The notes below the pieces were generated by a model. The model saw nothing but the letters and a program-made list of their open reading frames with translations. It made no database searches and had not been told where the DNA came from. The position numbers and the translations under genes are program-made. 11,418 nucleotides of DNA from Verrucomicrobiota bacterium (GTDB taxonomy: Bacteria > Verrucomicrobiota > Verrucomicrobiia > Limisphaerales > JADLHS01), in contig JANYBF010000195.1 in the NCBI GenBank assembly GCA_025360895.1, positions 1 through 11,418 on the forward strand, written 5' to 3'. The number at the start of each line of letters is the position of its first letter. Positions within the stretch are counted from its first letter, which is position 1. Shown here in pieces: positions 1 through 7,746 of the stretch.

Positions 1-953
1 GTCATGTCGATTCGAATACCAAGAATCGACACCCCTCCTGCAACCAACAATGACCCGTCAGACATCAGGGTTGCACTATGGATTGCGCGAGGGAAATTCA
101 ACGTGCCGGTCGGCGTCCACTTGCCGGTGGACGGATCATACAGCCCTGCGGCCGCTGCTTCGTCATCACCCGCCCCACCACCGGCGACAAGAACTTTCCC
201 AGCCGAAAGGAGCGTCGCCGTGTGAAATCGTCGCGGACTGGGCATCGCGTCAGTTGGTGTCCATGATCCAAAGTCGGGATCATAGACTTCTGCACTAGCT
301 AAAAGCCTGGACAGCGCCCCATTCTGAACACCTCCGGCGACCAGCACTTTTCCCGACGGAAGCAATGTGGCCGTATGTCCCCAACGTGCGTCGGTAAGTG
401 AACCAGTGGTTGTCCATATTCCAGTGACCGGGTTGTATATCTCTGCACTGGCAAGCGTAGCATCAGTTGGTAGAAAGCCTTCATAGCCTCCTGCGACCAG
501 AACCCGGCCGTCAAGTAAAAGCGTGGCGGTGTGACCCAGACGGCTATCGTTTAGAGCGTTATTTGTTTCCCACAGCCCAACACTAGGGTCAAATAGCTCT
601 GTACTCCTAAGTGTGCCGGGGGGGCCAAAACCTTCGCCTCCTGCCGCCAGAACTTTCCCGTCGGTGAGCAAGGTGGCGGTGTGGGCGCGTCGCGCCTCGT
701 GCATTGCATTGATGTTTGTCGAACCTCCGGTAGCCGGATTAACCAACTCCACACTTGCGGTTGGCGACTCGGTCGAAGAACTACCACCGGCGACCATTAC
801 TTGCCCATTGGTCAAAAGGGTCGCGGTGTGGCCATACCGTCCTGTGGTCATCGGGCTATTGGTAACCCACGAGCCGGCTTCGACAACAGTTTGAGCGCCA
901 AAGCAGATTACTGCAAATGCGAGGTGAACGAAGCTTCCTGAAACAGATTTCAT
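1..953 (-). CDS. Exported kelch-repeat protein (partial, C-terminus off the left edge)
   Basis: Reading the minus strand from ATG at 953 gives 317 codons without a stop up to the window edge, so the gene is 3'-truncated by the window. Residues 1-26 look like a Sec signal peptide (KS near the start, a hydrophobic core LAFAVICFGA, then VVEAG). The rest is six kelch-type units of about 50 residues. Each has an HTATLL..GKVLVAGG-like core, with the histidines at 42, 91, 141, 193, 244 and 292. The units are joined by linkers such as EIYNPVTGIW. This is the galactose-oxidase/kelch beta-propeller pattern, and six or seven blades are usual, so roughly one blade or a C-terminal domain may be missing. 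No catalytic residues could be assigned; a binding or surface role is as likely as an enzymatic one. GGAG lies 8 nt before the ATG. The gene is divergent from uvrA and appears less GC-rich than its neighbours. Confidence 0.88.
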   Translation of the reverse strand, partial: MKSVSGSFVHLAFAVICFGAQTVVEAGSWVTNSPMTTGRYGHTATLLTNGQVMVAGGSSSTESPTASVELVNPATGGSTNINAMHEARRAHTATLLTDGKVLAAGGEGFGPPGTLRSTELFDPSVGLWETNNALNDSRLGHTATLLLDGRVLVAGGYEGFLPTDATLASAEIYNPVTGIWTTTGSLTDARWGHTATLLPSGKVLVAGGVQNGALSRLLASAEVYDPDFGSWTPTDAMPSPRRFHTATLLSAGKVLVAGGGAGDDEAAAAGLYDPSTGKWTPTGTLNFPRAIHSATLMSDGSLLVAGGVSILGIRIDM

Positions 954-961
954 TGTTTGCA

Positions 962-965
962 CTCC
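962..965 (-). promoter_or_regulatory. Ribosome binding site of the kelch gene
   Basis: On the minus strand GGAG sits 8 nt upstream of the ATG at 953. It supports that start, as does the signal peptide beginning there. Confidence 0.6.
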
Positions 966-1088
966 AAGCAGATTAAACGCCAGATTCTGCCGAGCCAAAG
1001 TTTCTTTCCTTTCCACGCTCCGATCGTCGTCCTACGCTTCCCGATTAGGTGAGTCCAAGAATTCGCAGCAATGTGTCCTTTTGGAACT

Positions 1089-1153
1089 GTAGGAGACGAC
1101 GTGAGGAGTCTCTAACTTCCTTTTAGTTTGAGACTCGTTACCTCGTCTCCTAC
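1089..1153. repeat. Long imperfect palindrome upstream of uvrA
   Basis: The arms at 1089-1112 and 1130-1153 are 24 nt each and match as reverse complements at 21 of 24 positions, around a 17-nt AT-rich loop (1113-1129). The ends read GTAGGAGACGA and TCGTCTCCTAC. The right arm ends only 21 nt before the uvrA ATG. There is no T-run after it, so it does not look like a plain terminator. Size and form fit a REP/MITE-like dispersed palindrome. It would fold into a strong hairpin in any uvrA transcript that starts upstream of it. Confidence 0.8.
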
Positions 1154-1162
1154 GGGGCATTG

Positions 1163-1167
1163 AAGGA
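1163..1167 (+). promoter_or_regulatory. Ribosome binding site that decides the uvrA start
   Basis: AAGGA ends 7 nt before the ATG at 1175. This favours that ATG over an in-frame TTG at 1160, which has no Shine-Dalgarno sequence and would fall just beside the palindrome arm. UvrA homologues also begin close to the MSKNFIRI.GA sequence. Confidence 0.65.
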
Positions 1168-1174
1168 ACTTCGC

Positions 1175-4100
1175 ATGAGCAAAAATTTCATCCGCATCGG
1201 CGGGGCGCGGGAGCATAATCTCAAAAATCTCACGCTCGAAATCCCGCGCGACCAGTTGGTGGTCATCACCGGCTTGAGCGGCAGCGGGAAGTCGTCGCTC
1301 GCGTTCGACACAATTTACGCCGAGGGCCAGCGCAAATACGTGGAGAGTCTCTCCGCCTACGCGCGGCAGTTCCTCGATCAGATGCAGAAACCGGACGTGG
1401 ATTACATCGAGGGTCTCTCGCCCGCCATTGCCATCGAACAGCGCACGAGCGGCATGAATCCGCGCTCAACCGTTGCCACCACCACGGAGATTTACGATTA
1501 CCTGCGGCTGCTCTACGCCCATGTCGGCCAGCCGCATTGCCCCGACACCGGCGTGCCCATCGTCGCGCAAACCACCAGCGACATCGTGGATAAAATCCTC
1601 GCGCTGCCGCCCAAGACCAAGGTTATGTTGCTCGCGCCGGTCGTGCGCGGACAGAAAGGCGAGTTCCGCGACGTAATCGAGCGCTTGCAACGCGAAGGTT
1701 TCGTCCGCGCCCGCGTGGATGGCGAGTTGGTGGAACTCACCGACCCGAATGTCCGCGTGAAACTCGACGCGAAACAAGCGCACACAATTGAAGCCGTCGT
1801 GGATCGGCTCGTAATGGATGACAAGGTGCGCGTGCGGTTGCAGGATTCGGTGGCGACGGCGTTGCAGTGGGGCGAGGGGGTGATGCTGACGCTGCACCAG
1901 CTTTCAGAGCCTAAAGTCCAAAGTCCAAAGTCTAAAGTTGGGCAACCCCTCACCCCGTCCCTCTCCCCATCCGATGGGAAGAGGGTGGCCGAAGGTCGGG
2001 CGAGGGGATCGTCGAGCCAATCAGACGGCTGGATTGAAACTTTGCACTCGAACCGCATGTATTCACCGGCCACTGGCAAAAGCTATGAACCGCTGACGCC
2101 GAAACATTTCTCCTTTAACGCTCCGTCCGGGGCGTGCCCAGTCTGTCACGGCCTCGGCCAGAAAATGGTGTTTGACGAAGGCCTCGTCGTGCCTGATCCC
2201 GAGAAATCGCTCGAAAGCGGCGCCGTCCTTCCCTGGCGCCGCGGTGGGAAGCGGATGATTGTCTATTACAAGGCAATGCTGCGGGCAATTGCCGGTCACT
2301 ACGACCAAAGCTTGGAGCAGCCCTACAAAGATTTGTCGGACGATTTCAAAGAGATTTTGCTCCATGGTTCGGGGGCAACCGAGATCGAATTCAGCTTCTG
2401 GCGCGCGGGGAAGGCGAGCAAAGTGAAGCGAGTGTTTGAAGGCGTGCTGCCCAACATGGAACGGCTCTATGCCGAAAGCGAAAGCGAGTTCACGCGCAAC
2501 CGGCTCAAGGCGTTCATGAGTCCACAGTTTTGCGATGCGTGTAATGGTCAGCGGTTGAAGCCGGAGATCTTGGCGGTGACGTTGGGCAAACAAAGTCTTG
2601 AGTCTAGTGTCTCCAGTCTAACGTCATCCGCGCCGGGCGACTTGAGGCTCAAGACTTCAGACTCAAGACTGGCAATTCCCGGCCTGTCCATCATGGACGT
2701 ATGTTTGCTTTCCGTAACCAAGGCGGATGAATTCTTTGCCACGCTTAAGCTCACCGAGTTTCAACGGAAGATCGCGCATGAAGTCATCAAGGAGATTCGC
2801 GCGCGACTGGGCTTTTTGAGGAACGTCGGACTGGGCTACCTCACATTGAATCGCGAGAGCGGCTCGTTGAGCGGGGGCGAGGCGCAACGCATCCGATTGG
2901 CGACGCAGATTGGTGCGGGCCTCGTCGGCGTGCTTTACATCCTCGACGAACCGAGCATCGGACTGCATCAGCGCGACAACGACCGCCTGCTGGTCACACT
3001 TAAAGGATTACGCGACCTCGGCAACTCGGTCCTCGTGGTCGAGCACGATGCCGACACCATTCGTCAGGCCGATTACATTCTCGACCTCGGTCCGGGTGCG
3101 GGCGTGCGCGGCGGAGAACTTGTGGCGGCGGGCACGTTGAAGGAGGTGTTGGCCAACGAACGGTCCCTCACGGCGCGCTATCTCACTGGCGAACTCACCA
3201 TTCCCCTGCCGAAGGAGCGCAAGCAACCATCGAAAGATCGTGGCACCATCGAAATCATCGGCGCCAGCGAAAATAATCTCAAGAATGTGGACGCGCGCAT
3301 TCCGATTGGCCTGTTCACCTGCGTCACTGGCGTGAGCGGTTCCGGCAAGAGCACGCTCGTGGATGATGTGTTGCGCCGCGCCCTGATGCGGAAGTTTTAC
3401 GGCTCGAAGGAAAGACCCGGCGCGCATCGCGAGATCAAGAACTACGAGGGCCTGGAAAAGATTGTGGTAATTGATCAAACGCCGATTGGCCGGACGCCGC
3501 GCAGCAATCCCGCCACGTACACCGGAATGTTCAACGCGATCCGGGATTTGTTCGCGCGGCTGCCGGCGGCGAAAATTCGCGGCTACGAAGCGGGCCGGTT
3601 CAGCTTCAACGTCAAGGGTGGTCGGTGCGAGAAGTGTCAAGGCGACGGTCTCCTCAAAATTGAGATGCACTTTCTGCCGCCGGTTTATGTGACGTGCGAG
3701 GCGTGCCAGGGCCGGCGTTACAATCGCGAGACGCTCGAAATCGCCTACAAGGGGATGAACATTGCCGACGCGCTGGACATGACTGTGGACGAAGCGGTGA
3801 ACTTTTTTCGCGCGGTGCCGAAAATCTTCGATCCGCTGTTGACGCTCGCGGAAGTTGGACTGGGTTATCTGCGCCTGGGTCAATCGGGCACGACCTTGAG
3901 CGGGGGCGAAGCGCAGCGGGTGAAGCTCGCCGCCGAATTATGCCGCAAACAAACCGGGCGCACCCTTTACATTCTCGATGAGCCAACGACGGGGCTGCAT
4001 TTCCACGACGTGGCGAAGCTACTCGAAGTTCTTTTCAAGCTTCGTGCATCCGGCAATACGCTGCTCGTCATCGAACACAACCTTGACGTGATCAAAACGG

Positions 4101-4267
4101 CGGATTGGATCATTGATCTTGGCCCGGAAGGCGGCGACGGCGGCGGGCGCGTGGTGGTGCAGGGCACGCCGGAGCAAGTCGTAGCCTGTGCGGAGAGCCA
4201 TACGGGACGGTATTTGAAAAGCGTTCTCACTGGCATTGGCGCAAAACAACCCGAATCGGTTTCTTAA
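1175..4267 (+). CDS. uvrA: UvrABC excinuclease subunit A, with two repeat-derived inserts
   Basis: UvrA is the ATP-dependent DNA-damage sensor that loads UvrB in nucleotide-excision repair. The product is 1030 residues against about 940 for typical UvrA. Both ABC modules are complete: Walker A GLSGSGKSS at 33-41 and GVSGSGKST at 719-727, signature LSGGEAQR at 565 and 908, and Walker B LYILDEP at 587 and 931. The C-terminal zinc finger is intact (C818, C821, 19 residues, C841, C844). In the first zinc site only C321 and C324 remain; the upstream CxxC pair is replaced by S297 and T300 in the segment YSPATGKS. Two stretches have no counterpart in UvrA as I know it: residues about 247-278 (7-bp tandem repeat plus palindrome) and about 474-499 (inverted repeat). 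Both keep the frame and lie in loops between conserved blocks, so the protein is probably functional. The gene stands alone; no terminator was seen after the TAA. Confidence 0.97.
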   Translation: MSKNFIRIGGAREHNLKNLTLEIPRDQLVVITGLSGSGKSSLAFDTIYAEGQRKYVESLSAYARQFLDQMQKPDVDYIEGLSPAIAIEQRTSGMNPRSTVATTTEIYDYLRLLYAHVGQPHCPDTGVPIVAQTTSDIVDKILALPPKTKVMLLAPVVRGQKGEFRDVIERLQREGFVRARVDGELVELTDPNVRVKLDAKQAHTIEAVVDRLVMDDKVRVRLQDSVATALQWGEGVMLTLHQLSEPKVQSPKSKVGQPLTPSLSPSDGKRVAEGRARGSSSQSDGWIETLHSNRMYSPATGKSYEPLTPKHFSFNAPSGACPVCHGLGQKMVFDEGLVVPDPEKSLESGAVLPWRRGGKRMIVYYKAMLRAIAGHYDQSLEQPYKDLSDDFKEILLHGSGATEIEFSFWRAGKASKVKRVFEGVLPNMERLYAESESEFTRNRLKAFMSPQFCDACNGQRLKPEILAVTLGKQSLESSVSSLTSSAPGDLRLKTSDSRLAIPGLSIMDVCLLSVTKADEFFATLKLTEFQRKIAHEVIKEIRARLGFLRNVGLGYLTLNRESGSLSGGEAQRIRLATQIGAGLVGVLYILDEPSIGLHQRDNDRLLVTLKGLRDLGNSVLVVEHDADTIRQADYILDLGPGAGVRGGELVAAGTLKEVLANERSLTARYLTGELTIPLPKERKQPSKDRGTIEIIGASENNLKNVDARIPIGLFTCVTGVSGSGKSTLVDDVLRRALMRKFYGSKERPGAHREIKNYEGLEKIVVIDQTPIGRTPRSNPATYTGMFNAIRDLFARLPAAKIRGYEAGRFSFNVKGGRCEKCQGDGLLKIEMHFLPPVYVTCEACQGRRYNRETLEIAYKGMNIADALDMTVDEAVNFFRAVPKIFDPLLTLAEVGLGYLRLGQSGTTLSGGEAQRVKLAAELCRKQTGRTLYILDEPTTGLHFHDVAKLLEVLFKLRASGNTLLVIEHNLDVIKTADWIIDLGPEGGDGGGRVVVQGTPEQVVACAESHTGRYLKSVLTGIGAKQPESVS
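1913..1940 (+). repeat. 7-bp tandem repeat inside uvrA
   Basis: Four units in a row (AAAGTCC, AAAGTCC, AAAGTCT, AAAGTTG) encode the low-complexity stretch KVQSPKSKV. The three-unit period of 21 nt preserves the reading frame. It is followed directly by the palindrome at 1946-2007, so together they look like one composite insert. Confidence 0.8.
1946..2007. repeat. C/G-rich palindromic element inside uvrA
   Basis: The inner stem pairs 1959-1971 with 1973-1985 (12 of 13 bases, 1-nt centre). The outer stem pairs CCCCTC (1946-1951) with GAGGGG (2002-2007). It encodes LTPSLSPSDGKRVAEGRARG, which is not part of UvrA. From memory, sequences of the type CCCTCACCCC..CCTCTCCCC followed by the complementary half are dispersed palindromes in many bacterial genomes; this was not searched. 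Confidence 0.78.
2594..2670. repeat. Inverted-repeat insert inside uvrA
   Basis: AGTCTTGAGTCT (2594-2605) and AGACTCAAGACT (2659-2670) are perfect 12-nt inverted copies that bound the segment. A smaller hairpin, CTTGAG-G-CTCAAG, lies at 2641-2653. The segment encodes a Ser-rich stretch (about residues 474-499) between the conserved LAVTLGKQ and IPGLSIMD blocks of UvrA. The exact insertion ends cannot be fixed without homologues. Confidence 0.72.
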
Positions 4268-4433
4268 TCATAATCCTTTCTGCGCCTGATGGCGGTAGCC
4301 AGCAGGATAAAAAACGAGATTACGATAAAGCTGTGGGCAAAGTCCGCCGATCCGTCCCGGTGGCAACGTTGCGACGGCCCGCGCTTGATTTCATTCTTTT
4401 CCGCCGGACGACTTCCGGGCTAACCTCACGGAG

Positions 4434-7055
4434 ATGACAAGGCTGCGACAAATCTTTTTTTGCCTGCTGCTGCTGGCGCTGGCCGGCGGGCGCGGTGCGG
4501 CCGCCTTGTCTGGGGGCGAGGAAAGCGCTTTTAAAGCGGCGGAAAAATCCTTCAACATTCAGGTATGGGATCGGGCGGAGCGAGAGTTTGCGCAGTTCAT
4601 TGAGAAATATCCCAAGTCGGAGGGGCGGATTGACGCCGTGTCATTTCAGGCGCAGGCGTTGTTCCAACAGCATAAATTTGCCGCTGTGGTGGCGCTGCTC
4701 AACGCGCACCAAGCCGAGGCCGGGAAGCAGGCGGACGAGTTTCTTTACTGGATCGGCACGGCAGAATTTCAAAATACAAATTATCCGGGAGCAGCAACGA
4801 CGTTCGGAAAACTCGCGCGCGAGTTGCCCGAGTCGCCGCGGCGATTGGCCGGCGCGGTCGGCGAAGCCGCCGCCCGGGCGAAACTGGGCGAATGGCCGCA
4901 GGTGGTGGCCTTGCTGCAAGCACCGGACAGCGCCTTTCGTCAGATGGCGCCGGCCTTGGGGAACAGTGAAATGTTCACGCGCGGGCTGTTATTGCTGGCC
5001 GAGGCGCAACTGGCTCAAAAACATTTCGCCGAGGCGGAGGCTGCGTTGAAAGCGATCAGTGCGGAATTAACCCCGGAGTTGGATTGGCGCCGGCGTTACC
5101 TGTTGTGCCAGGTGAAATCCGGCGCGGGGCGCATGGAAGAAGCCGAACGTGAAAGCGCGGGACTATTGACGGCGGCAACCGGCACGACGCGGGCCGATTG
5201 GCTGGCGGAGAGCGTGGCGTTTCGCGCGGACGTATTGGAGCGATTAGGGCGGCGCGACGAGGCCATCGCGACGCTGAAGACCAATTTGAATGTCAGCGCG
5301 CCGGTCACGCGCCAGCGGGACGCGCTCAACCAGATCACGGCGGTGGCGTTGGCGCAGGGTCAGTTCGCGGTGGCGACCGAGACGCTGGAGACATTTGTTC
5401 AGCAATTCTCCAACTCACCGGCGGTGGACCTCGCGCTGCTGACCCTCGGGGAGGTGTATTTGAAACAAGCCATCGCCGGGCCGGATACCAATCGGCTTAC
5501 GACCGCGTTGAGTGGTTTTGACCGGTTGATCACGGTTTTTTCCAACAGCCCGTACGTCGGTCAGGCGCAATTAAATCGTGGCTGGTGTTATTGGATCGAA
5601 GGCCGGTATCCGGAAAGCGGGGCGGCGTTTAAAGCGGCGGTGGAGGGGTTGCCGTCCTCGAACCACCAGGCGGTGGCCCGCTTCAAACTGGCGGATACGC
5701 TGTTCGTGCAAAATGATTTTGCCGGGGCATTGGAAAATTATCGCGCGGTGCTGCCTTTGCTATCGAACTGGCCGCCGGTAAGCGCGGCGTTGCGGACACC
5801 GGTGCTCTATCAATTACTGCGGGCGAGCTTGGCCCTCACGAATCTGGGGGCTGCGGAGGCGGCGATGCGCGGGATCCTCGAGGCGGATCCGCAGAGCGTC
5901 GAGGCCAGCGGGGGCGTGTTGCTGGTGGCCCAGGGTTGGACGGATGCCCGCGAGCCGGCGAAGGCGCAGCACTTGTTCCGCGAATTCGGGCAGGCGGCCC
6001 CGGATTCGGCGTTGCGGGCGGAGGTGGACCTGCTCGTGGCCCAGCTTGCCGAACAGCAGTCGGACTGGACAAATGCCGTGGTGGCGTACGACGAATGGTT
6101 GACGCGGTTTCCAACGAACAGCCCGCTGCGGGCGCGGGCGGAGTTTGCTCGGGCGCTGGTGGAGGCGCGCGCTGGCAATGAAACGAATGCGCTGGCGCGA
6201 CTCACCAATTTCGTGGCGCAATTCCCGACCAATGAACTGGCGGCGCGGGCCCAATGGTGGGTGGCGGATTACTTCTTCAACCAACTCCAGTTCCAACCCG
6301 CCGAGACCAGCTACAAAATATTGTTTCAAAAATGGCCGCAATCGGACCTGGCGCTGGAAGCTCTTATGATGGCCGGGCGGGCCGCGATGGCTTGGTCGGC
6401 CTACGGAAATGCCTGCGAATATTTCACCAACCTGACCAGTAATCCCAACTGTCCGGACGAGTTGAAGGCCAAAGCGCTGTTCGCGTATGGCGGCGCGCTG
6501 ATGCGGCTGCCGGCGGCGGACACGAACAAACTTGCCAATATCGAAGAGGCCCGGCGGGTGTTTAGCCGGATTGCGCAGTTGTATCCCACGAACCCGCCGA
6601 CGGCGCTGGCATGGGGCGAAATTGGCAATTGCTATCTGCAACTGGCGACCGAGGATGTAAGTTTCTACGCGTCGGCATCCAACGCTTATCAGCAGGCGAT
6701 GACGTCCCCGTTGGCGAGCGTGGCGGCGCGCAGCCAGGCGAAAGTGGGGCTGGGTATAACGCTCGAAAAAATGGCCGACCTGAAACCGGCGGCGGACAAG
6801 GCCGCGTTGCTCATTCTGGCGCGCGACAATTATCTGGATGTCGCGCTGGAACGCGGGGCGGCGACCGATTTGTACTGGCAGAAAGAGGCGGGCAAAAAGG
6901 CGCTGAAAGTCCTGGAGGTGCTGGAGGATTGGTGCGCCGTGGAAAAGTTGTGCGGCCAACTGCAAGTCTGGCTGCCTTGGGCGCGGGTCAGCTTCGAAGC
7001 CAGCCGGGAGCGGGCGCGAAAGTTGTGTGGCGAAAAGGCCAAAGCCGGTATTTGA
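4434..7055 (+). CDS. Large exported TPR-repeat protein
   Basis: The product is 873 residues. Residues 1-24 form a Sec signal peptide (TRLRQ, then IFFCLLLLALAG, then a cleavage site after AAA), so it should act in the periplasm or at the outer membrane. The rest is almost wholly helical repeats of about 35 residues of the TPR/CpoB-YbgF type. Typical pieces are AEREFAQFIEKYPKSEGR near residue 45, FQKWPQSDLALEALMMAGRA near 640 and RVFSRIAQLYPTNPP near 710, with the recurrent 'F/YP.S' or 'YPTN' turns. There is no enzymatic domain and no lipobox. Such proteins scaffold complexes, and the partner is unknown. GGAG directly abuts the ATG at 4434, too close to act as a normal Shine-Dalgarno; no alternative in-frame start gives a better signal peptide. 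The iron-sulfur carrier gene follows after 39 bp, so the two may be co-transcribed. Confidence 0.85.
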   Translation: MTRLRQIFFCLLLLALAGGRGAAALSGGEESAFKAAEKSFNIQVWDRAEREFAQFIEKYPKSEGRIDAVSFQAQALFQQHKFAAVVALLNAHQAEAGKQADEFLYWIGTAEFQNTNYPGAATTFGKLARELPESPRRLAGAVGEAAARAKLGEWPQVVALLQAPDSAFRQMAPALGNSEMFTRGLLLLAEAQLAQKHFAEAEAALKAISAELTPELDWRRRYLLCQVKSGAGRMEEAERESAGLLTAATGTTRADWLAESVAFRADVLERLGRRDEAIATLKTNLNVSAPVTRQRDALNQITAVALAQGQFAVATETLETFVQQFSNSPAVDLALLTLGEVYLKQAIAGPDTNRLTTALSGFDRLITVFSNSPYVGQAQLNRGWCYWIEGRYPESGAAFKAAVEGLPSSNHQAVARFKLADTLFVQNDFAGALENYRAVLPLLSNWPPVSAALRTPVLYQLLRASLALTNLGAAEAAMRGILEADPQSVEASGGVLLVAQGWTDAREPAKAQHLFREFGQAAPDSALRAEVDLLVAQLAEQQSDWTNAVVAYDEWLTRFPTNSPLRARAEFARALVEARAGNETNALARLTNFVAQFPTNELAARAQWWVADYFFNQLQFQPAETSYKILFQKWPQSDLALEALMMAGRAAMAWSAYGNACEYFTNLTSNPNCPDELKAKALFAYGGALMRLPAADTNKLANIEEARRVFSRIAQLYPTNPPTALAWGEIGNCYLQLATEDVSFYASASNAYQQAMTSPLASVAARSQAKVGLGITLEKMADLKPAADKAALLILARDNYLDVALERGAATDLYWQKEAGKKALKVLEVLEDWCAVEKLCGQLQVWLPWARVSFEASRERARKLCGEKAKAGI

Positions 7056-7094
7056 CTCCGCTCCGCCGCGACGTAAGCTTCCATTGGGAAACAA

Positions 7095-7442
7095 ATGAGT
7101 GACACCAGCACAATTGAATCGCCGATCACCCTCACGGTGTCCGCTGTGGAACAGATCAAATCATTGCAAGGTCAAGCCGACCATGCGGGCAAGTTTTTGC
7201 GGGTCTATGTGGAGCAGGGCGGTTGCTCCGGGATGCAATACGGCATGACTTTTGACGAGCAACGCGATGGCGATCTCATCAGCGGTTCGGAGGGGGTGAA
7301 GGTTTTGGTGGACGCGTTCAGTGCAAAATATCTGGGTGGTACGCAGGTGGATTTCAGCGACGAATTGACCGGCGGCGGCTTCAAGATCAGCAATCCGAAC
7401 GCGAAACAAAGTTGTGGCTGTGGCAAATCCTTTCAGACCTGA
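7095..7442 (+). CDS. erpA: A-type iron-sulfur cluster carrier (ErpA/IscA/HesB family)
   Basis: This 115-residue protein has the full HesB/IscA signature. C44 lies in EQGGCSGMQYG, and C107 and C109 lie in KQSCGCGKSF close to the C-terminus. These three cysteines bind the cluster in A-type carriers, which receive Fe-S clusters from scaffold proteins and hand them to apo-enzymes in the cytoplasm. The segments LRVYVEQGGCSG and GGGFKISNPNA are typical of ErpA. Family assignment is safe, but choosing erpA over iscA or sufA is by resemblance only, since no isc or suf genes are present here. GGGAA lies just ahead of the ATG. The gene follows the TPR gene by 39 bp and ends at an intrinsic terminator, so it is probably the last gene of that unit. 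Confidence 0.93.
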   Translation: MSDTSTIESPITLTVSAVEQIKSLQGQADHAGKFLRVYVEQGGCSGMQYGMTFDEQRDGDLISGSEGVKVLVDAFSAKYLGGTQVDFSDELTGGGFKISNPNAKQSCGCGKSFQT

Positions 7443-7469
7443 GCCGGTTTGATTACCTGGCCGCGGCTC

Positions 7470-7506
7470 AAAAAACCGTCCCTGCGAGCTGGGGGCGGTT
7501 TTTTTT
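7470..7506 (+). terminator. Rho-independent terminator after the iron-sulfur carrier gene
   Basis: CCGTCCC (7476-7482) pairs with GGGGCGG (7492-7498) around a 9-nt loop, with one U-G wobble. The stem is extended by six A-T pairs and followed by eight T residues (7499-7506). A smaller hairpin, GAGCCG (7441-7446) with CGGCTC (7464-7469), overlaps the stop codon just upstream. The A-run before the stem could also make it work on the opposite strand. Confidence 0.85.
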
Positions 7507-7746
7507 CTAAACGACGAGGGAGATGACGGCGGACGTCTTTGGCCCCGGGCCAAAATGCGCTGGACCCCGTTGGCGAATTGATTTTGGGTAGTGGGTCCGC
7601 TCGGCGCTCCATCCACAGTCAAACTGACCACTACCGGAATTTGTGCCGAATGGACTTCGAGTGCGAATTCAGATAGGAATAAGTGCGGCATGGGATTTTC
7701 CCGGGTGCGAATTGTTTGTGACCCCGGGAATCCGCGCTTCAAGATC
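7507..7746 (+). promoter_or_regulatory. Gene-free leader of the fluoride channel gene
   Basis: With the terminator, this forms the only gene-free stretch of about 300 bp. It holds two inverted repeats. GGTAGTGG (7587-7594) matches CCACTACC (7628-7635), extendable to 10 bp with one bulged G. TTCCCGGG (7698-7705) matches CCCGGGAA (7723-7730) 16 nt before the start codon. The 9-mer GTGCGAATT also occurs twice (7661-7669 and 7705-7713). No canonical fluoride-riboswitch core and no clear sigma-70 promoter could be found, so a regulatory role is only suggested by position and structure. Confidence 0.35.

Noticed and set aside
1160..1174. TTG at 1160 as the uvrA start
   Set aside because: It has no ribosome site and adds five residues not seen in the family. 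The ATG at 1175 has AAGGA at good spacing.
3008..3883. Minus-strand open frame of 291 codons
   Set aside because: It lies wholly inside the second half of uvrA on the opposite strand and shows no domain pattern; long shadow frames are expected in GC-rich genes.
4265..4420. Minus-strand frame ending in a membrane-like stretch (FIVISFFILLATAI then RRRKDYD and a stop)
   Set aside because: It resembles a small membrane protein tail or sorting signal, but the frame has no ATG, GTG or TTG before an upstream stop, so it cannot be called a gene.
5814..7094. Minus-strand open frame of 426 codons
   Set aside because: It is antisense to the TPR gene, rich in Arg, Gln and Pro in the way of shadow frames, and has no recognisable family.
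7591..7746. N-terminal extension of crcB from an upstream in-frame start
   Set aside because: The extra 52 residues have no membrane segment or family match, and the Fluc family starts at the sequence beginning at 7747.
7507..7746. Canonical fluoride riboswitch
   Set aside because: I looked for the GG-GATG...CTGAT-GCC arrangement of the crcB motif and did not find it.
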